Positions 6,211 through 8,967 of a stretch of DNA of 8,967 nt are shown one piece after another; position 1 is the stretch's first letter; the number at the start of each line of letters is the position of its first letter. Origin of the DNA: SIAJ01 sp036266155 (lineage in GTDB: Bacteria > Planctomycetota > Planctomycetia > Gemmatales > Gemmataceae). The stretch is taken from contig DATANR010000202.1 of the NCBI GenBank assembly GCA_036266155.1, forward strand, positions 1-8,967, written 5' to 3'. The notes below the pieces were generated by a model. That model searched no databases, was not told the DNA's origin, and saw nothing but the letters and a program-made list of their open reading frames with translations. The position numbers and the translations under genes are program-made.

Positions 6211-7317
6211 GTGTTCAAGAACATGTACATCAAGGCATTCGAAATCGGTCTGCGCTTCGACCGCGGCGAATTCGTCGGCCTGGTCGCGCCGGGCAAGCAC
6301 CGGATCTTCGACCCGTTCGGCCGCGTGGCGGTCAAGGTCGTCGACGGCCGGGCCGTCTACCTGCAGCACCCGGACCTCGACGTGATCGTCAAGAGCGGCG
6401 TGCTGGCCGGCAAGGCCGACGTCTACGAGCTGACGGACATGCAGCGCGCGCTTGTCTGGATCGACGGCCGCTTCAACGCGGTGCTCGGTTCGGGCCTCCA
6501 CGTACTCTGGACGGGCTACCGGCGCGTGCGTGTTGAAGTCATCGACATCGTCGCGGTTCGCCCGCGGCTCGTCCACGCGGAGCTGCCGGCGATCCTCGCC
6601 AGCGGTGCCGCCGGCAACGTGCTCGCGGTGCAGGAAGTGCCGGCCGAGCACGTTGGCGTCGTCACGGTCAGCGGCGTCCGCATGGAGACGCTCGGCCCGG
6701 GCGTTTACGCGTTCTGGAAGAACGTTGGCGTCCTGAAGGTCGTCGTGGTCGATCGGCGTGAGATGAGCGTCGACATCACGGGTCAGGAGATCCTGACGGC
6801 CGACAAGGTCACGCTGCGTCTGAACGCGCAGTTCGTCTTCCGCGTTGCCGACGCCGACAAGGCGGCAGCCACGACGGACGACGTGCGGACGGTCGTCTAC
6901 CGCGAAGTGCAGATGGCACTGCGGCAGGCGATCGGGGCGCGCGACCTGGACACGCTGCTCGGCGACAAGGATGCGCTGGCGTCGGAAGTCACGGGCGCCG
7001 TGCGTCCGCGGGCCGCGGAGTTCGGCGTCGAGGTCGTCGCGGTCGGCGTGCGGGACTTGATCCTGCCGGGCGACATGCGCACCTTATTGAACAAGGTGAT
7101 CGAAGCGAAGAAGTTGGCCGAGGCCGGCGTCATCTCGCGGCGTGAGGAAGCCGCGGCGCTGCGCCACCAGGCCAACACGGCGAAGCTCTACGTCGACAAC
7201 CCGACGCTGCTGCGTCTGCGCGAGCTGGAAGCGGTCGAAAAGATCGCCACGGCCGGCAAGCTGAGCGTTGTGCTGGGTGAGAAGGGTTTGGCTGACCGGA
7301 TTGTGAACCTGATTTAA
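6211..7317 (+). CDS. SPFH/band 7 (slipin-like) protein with triplicated N-terminal module
   Basis: The 368-residue product has a canonical SPFH core at about 147-285 (VPAEHVGVV, LGPGVYAFWK, REMSVDITGQEILTADKV, LRLNAQFVFRV, VGVRDLILPGDMR), then an alpha-helical segment (AKKLAEAGVISRREEAAALRH, given here as 299-319) and a C-terminus ending GLADRIVNLI. SPFH proteins form membrane-associated oligomeric cages or scaffolds that affect membrane order and protease access. There is no N-terminal membrane helix; residues 1-146 instead hold two degenerate copies of the module that opens the core (11-48 and 78-115). Double N-terminal modules occur in some bacterial slipin-family proteins. All 18 lysines use AAG, whereas the FAH-like gene uses AAA for 5 of 12, which suggests high expression or a different history. 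No NfeD-type partner is adjacent. Confidence 0.88.
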   Translation: MFKNMYIKAFEIGLRFDRGEFVGLVAPGKHRIFDPFGRVAVKVVDGRAVYLQHPDLDVIVKSGVLAGKADVYELTDMQRALVWIDGRFNAVLGSGLHVLWTGYRRVRVEVIDIVAVRPRLVHAELPAILASGAAGNVLAVQEVPAEHVGVVTVSGVRMETLGPGVYAFWKNVGVLKVVVVDRREMSVDITGQEILTADKVTLRLNAQFVFRVADADKAAATTDDVRTVVYREVQMALRQAIGARDLDTLLGDKDALASEVTGAVRPRAAEFGVEVVAVGVRDLILPGDMRTLLNKVIEAKKLAEAGVISRREEAAALRHQANTAKLYVDNPTLLRLRELEAVEKIATAGKLSVVLGEKGLADRIVNLI

Positions 7318-7323
7318 TTGGGG

Positions 7324-7352
7324 GCGGCGGGACGCATGTGCGGGCCCGCCGC
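7324..7352 (+). terminator. GC-rich hairpin after the SPFH gene
   Basis: GCGGCGGG (7324-7331) pairs perfectly with CCCGCCGC (7345-7352) around a 13-base loop, six bases after the SPFH stop codon. No T run follows, so it may be a weak or factor-assisted terminator or an RNA-stabilising 3' end. Confidence 0.45.
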
Positions 7353-7453
7353 TTCGTGCAACTCGATTGGCTCATTTCTTGAAATAGAATGTTCTGTTCG
7401 TTTCACCGTTTACATTCAATTCGGCTCGCGTTGCAGCTTTTCAGGGCTATTCC

Positions 7454-8011
7454 ATGTCCGAAGATCCTGGCAACGCCGACCATCAATCCAATCAATTGAA
7501 CGTTCAGTTTCCACGTGGCGTGAAGGCGGCGGGCGTCATCTGGATTCTCTTCGGTCTCGCGAGCTTGACGCCTGCATTGGCCTTGGGAATCGCGGCCGCA
7601 CTGGGCGGGGCGGCTCGGAGTGGCTCGCGATTTGTGGTCGGCTCCGCGGGCTGCAGCATTCTGCTCACCCTGACATTTCTGGTAGTCGGCATTCAAACGA
7701 TCCGGGGATCAGTCAAGGGGACTCGGACAATCGGCATCGCATCGACGCTCTTTGCCTTGCTCTGCGCTGGCCTGACAGTGTTCAATTTTGTGAGCATGCG
7801 TCAGGATCGCTACACGAGGGGGTTGGCGGCGCCCTGTTCCGCAGTCACTATGTTGTTCGTGGTCGCACCGCTTCTCATCGGCGGACTTATGGCAATTTCT
7901 AATCGGAAGGCCTATGCGGCGTGGCGAGCCGCGCGCGGCCTTCATCAAAGCCCCGAAGAAGAGGACTATGACGATCGACCGCGACAGCCCTCAAATGAAT
8001 CTGAATCTTGA
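7454..8011 (+). CDS. Small four-helix membrane protein of unknown function
   Basis: The 185-residue product is not recognised. It has a polar N-terminus (1-22), four hydrophobic segments (about 24-51, 62-83, 92-113 and 123-147), and a hydrophilic acidic tail with PEEEDYDD (167-174). Both ends are expected in the cytoplasm if four helices are present and the positive residues around 150-161 (RKAYAAWRAAR) stay inside. The ATG at 7454 has only weak upstream purines. It lies 136 bases after the SPFH gene, beyond a hairpin, so joint transcription is uncertain. A helper role for the SPFH protein is conceivable by position only. Unlike the SPFH gene, its codon use is mixed. Membrane topology and reading frame are well supported; function is not. 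Confidence 0.75.
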   Translation: MSEDPGNADHQSNQLNVQFPRGVKAAGVIWILFGLASLTPALALGIAAALGGAARSGSRFVVGSAGCSILLTLTFLVVGIQTIRGSVKGTRTIGIASTLFALLCAGLTVFNFVSMRQDRYTRGLAAPCSAVTMLFVVAPLLIGGLMAISNRKAYAAWRAARGLHQSPEEEDYDDRPRQPSNESES

Positions 8012-8039
8012 GGATTGAGAACTTGCTTTGATAACGCCA

Positions 8040-8069
8040 GAAGGCGGAACGCCCGTGCGTTCCGCCTTC
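8040..8069. terminator. Bidirectional terminator-like hairpin between convergent genes
   Basis: A perfect 12-bp stem (8040-8051 with 8058-8069) encloses a six-base loop, in the 82-base gap between the convergent membrane-protein and surface-protein genes. The stem sequence AAGGCGGAACG is symmetric for both strands. T tracts are weak on both sides, so termination is inferred from stem strength and position. Confidence 0.65.
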
Positions 8070-8093
8070 GGTGCTGTGCGTGGACCACTTCTC

Positions 8094-8967
8094 TTAGCTC
8101 AGAACCTTCACCGAGAAGTCCTTGGAAGTTCCGCCGACGCTATCCGCGTACGCCACTTTGGCCGGCAACATAATCGACACCTTCTTGAAGCTGTTCGCGA
8201 AGATGCCGAACTCGTTGCCGCTGTTATCGTCAGTGACGCCCGACAATGTGACATTGTTCATGTTCGCGGCAATCACCGAACTGTTCTTGAACGCGGCCGA
8301 CGACTTCAGCGTGGTCTTGAACGTTCCGATCGTTGAAGTCGGATCGTCGAAGCTGCCGTTGCCGACGTTGTTGCCCGTGTAGCCGACCTTGAGCTGACTG
8401 TTGATGAATGTGCCGACTTTGAACGTCTTCACGTTGCCATTGGCCACGCTGATCGTGCTGCCGTCGACCTGGCCCAGCACGTTGAAGCTGGTGATTGACG
8501 TGTTGCCGGCCCCGGCGCCGGTCACGTTGACGTTCGACTTGAAGTTGCCTTTGATGCTCACGGTGCCGATGCTGGGCGCGGTGATCGTGCCGCCGCTGCC
8601 GTAGGCCGCCGCCTTCAACAAGGCTAGCGGCTGATTGATCGTGATGTCCGTGCCGTTGACGATGGCATTCTTGACCGTGATCCTGGTCTTCTTCTTCGGA
8701 ATGGATCCGACGGCGGAGATGTCCGCTCCGTTGGAAATGCCATTCAGATTGATGGTCTGCACTGGCCCAGTGAGAATGATGCCGTCGCCGTTCAGCAGTG
8801 TCTTGGGCATGTTGATCGACTTCACGCCGGTGCCTTCGATGCCGCCGAGCGCGACCGTGCCGTCGCCGCCCTTCTTGACGGTCATGGTGAGCACCGTCTT
8901 GTTGGGATCGGTGCTCGTCAACTCGATCAACGAAATCGGGCTGGCGCCGTTGGTCAGGAAGACCTGT
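8094..8967 (-). CDS. C-terminal part of a beta-strand-repeat surface or secreted protein (N-terminus outside window)
   Basis: The minus-strand frame is open from the TAA at 8094-8096 to the right edge, giving about 290 residues with no start inside; the visible part begins QVFLTNGASPIS. The sequence is rich in Gly, Thr, Ser, Asn and Val, has no cysteine, and is built of short strands separated by turns: IGTVSIKGNFKSN, ITSFNVLGQVDGS, NVKTFKVGTFINS, IGTFKTTLKSSAAF. This irregular repeat of 20-30 residues is typical of beta-solenoid domains in giant planctomycete exported proteins. It ends SKDFSVKVLS with no sortase, membrane-anchor or recognised sorting motif. Role in adhesion, matrix or S-layer-like structure is inference. 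It is convergent with the four-helix membrane protein gene. Confidence 0.8.
   Translation of the reverse strand, partial: QVFLTNGASPISLIELTSTDPNKTVLTMTVKKGGDGTVALGGIEGTGVKSINMPKTLLNGDGIILTGPVQTINLNGISNGADISAVGSIPKKKTRITVKNAIVNGTDITINQPLALLKAAAYGSGGTITAPSIGTVSIKGNFKSNVNVTGAGAGNTSITSFNVLGQVDGSTISVANGNVKTFKVGTFINSQLKVGYTGNNVGNGSFDDPTSTIGTFKTTLKSSAAFKNSSVIAANMNNVTLSGVTDDNSGNEFGIFANSFKKVSIMLPAKVAYADSVGGTSKDFSVKVLS

Noticed and set aside
7318..7902. Plus-strand open frame of 194 codons directly after the SPFH gene
   Set aside because: It overlaps the four-helix membrane protein in another frame, has no hydrophobic or domain pattern, and includes the intergenic hairpin.
8122..8604. Two plus-strand open frames of 86 and 67 codons opposite the surface protein gene
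   Set aside because: They mirror the repetitive codons of the minus-strand gene; the Leu/Pro/Thr-rich composition is an antisense effect.

Overview
The window looks like chromosomal DNA from a GC-rich planctomycete, most likely of the Gemmata group (Gemmataceae). Three gene types point there: a protein with the Gemmata-type N-terminal domain TIGR02996 plus leucine-rich repeats, a very large Hanks-type Ser/Thr kinase with one membrane segment and a WD40 sensor half, and a long surface-type beta-strand-repeat protein. No rRNA, tRNA, CRISPR array, transposase or prophage gene was found.

Layout. (1) Bases 1-908: a divergent pair, an RraA-like aldolase-family gene on the minus strand that runs off the left edge, and a RidA-family gene on the plus strand. 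(2) Bases 909-1266: a gene-poor gap. It opens with a small ORF that overlaps the RidA stop codon and contains a 14-bp tandem duplication facing an inverted third copy, which forms a strong hairpin. (3) Bases 1267-4257, minus strand: the WD40 Ser/Thr kinase. (4) Bases 4442-6139, plus strand: an FAH-superfamily enzyme resembling 2-keto-3-deoxy-D-arabinonate dehydratase, then the TIGR02996/LRR protein 21 bases downstream, probably in one transcript. (5) Bases 6211-7317: an SPFH/slipin-like protein with a strong ribosome binding site, strict codon bias and a three-fold repeated N-terminal module. (6) Bases 7454-8011: a small four-helix membrane protein of unknown function. (7) Bases 8094-8967, minus strand: the C-terminal part of a beta-strand-repeat surface protein, convergent with (6) and separated from it by a perfect 12-bp hairpin.

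How the parts may fit: the RraA-like, RidA-like and FAH-like proteins all belong to families that handle 2-oxo acids or reactive imines, so the left half could serve sugar-acid or amino-acid breakdown. That is inference, because the genes are not one operon. The kinase, slipin and membrane protein are envelope or signalling proteins with no demonstrated link. No clearly undescribed multi-gene system is visible. The points most worth a second look are the triplicated slipin N-terminus, the hairpin with two competing 5' arms behind RidA, and the KdaD-like enzyme.
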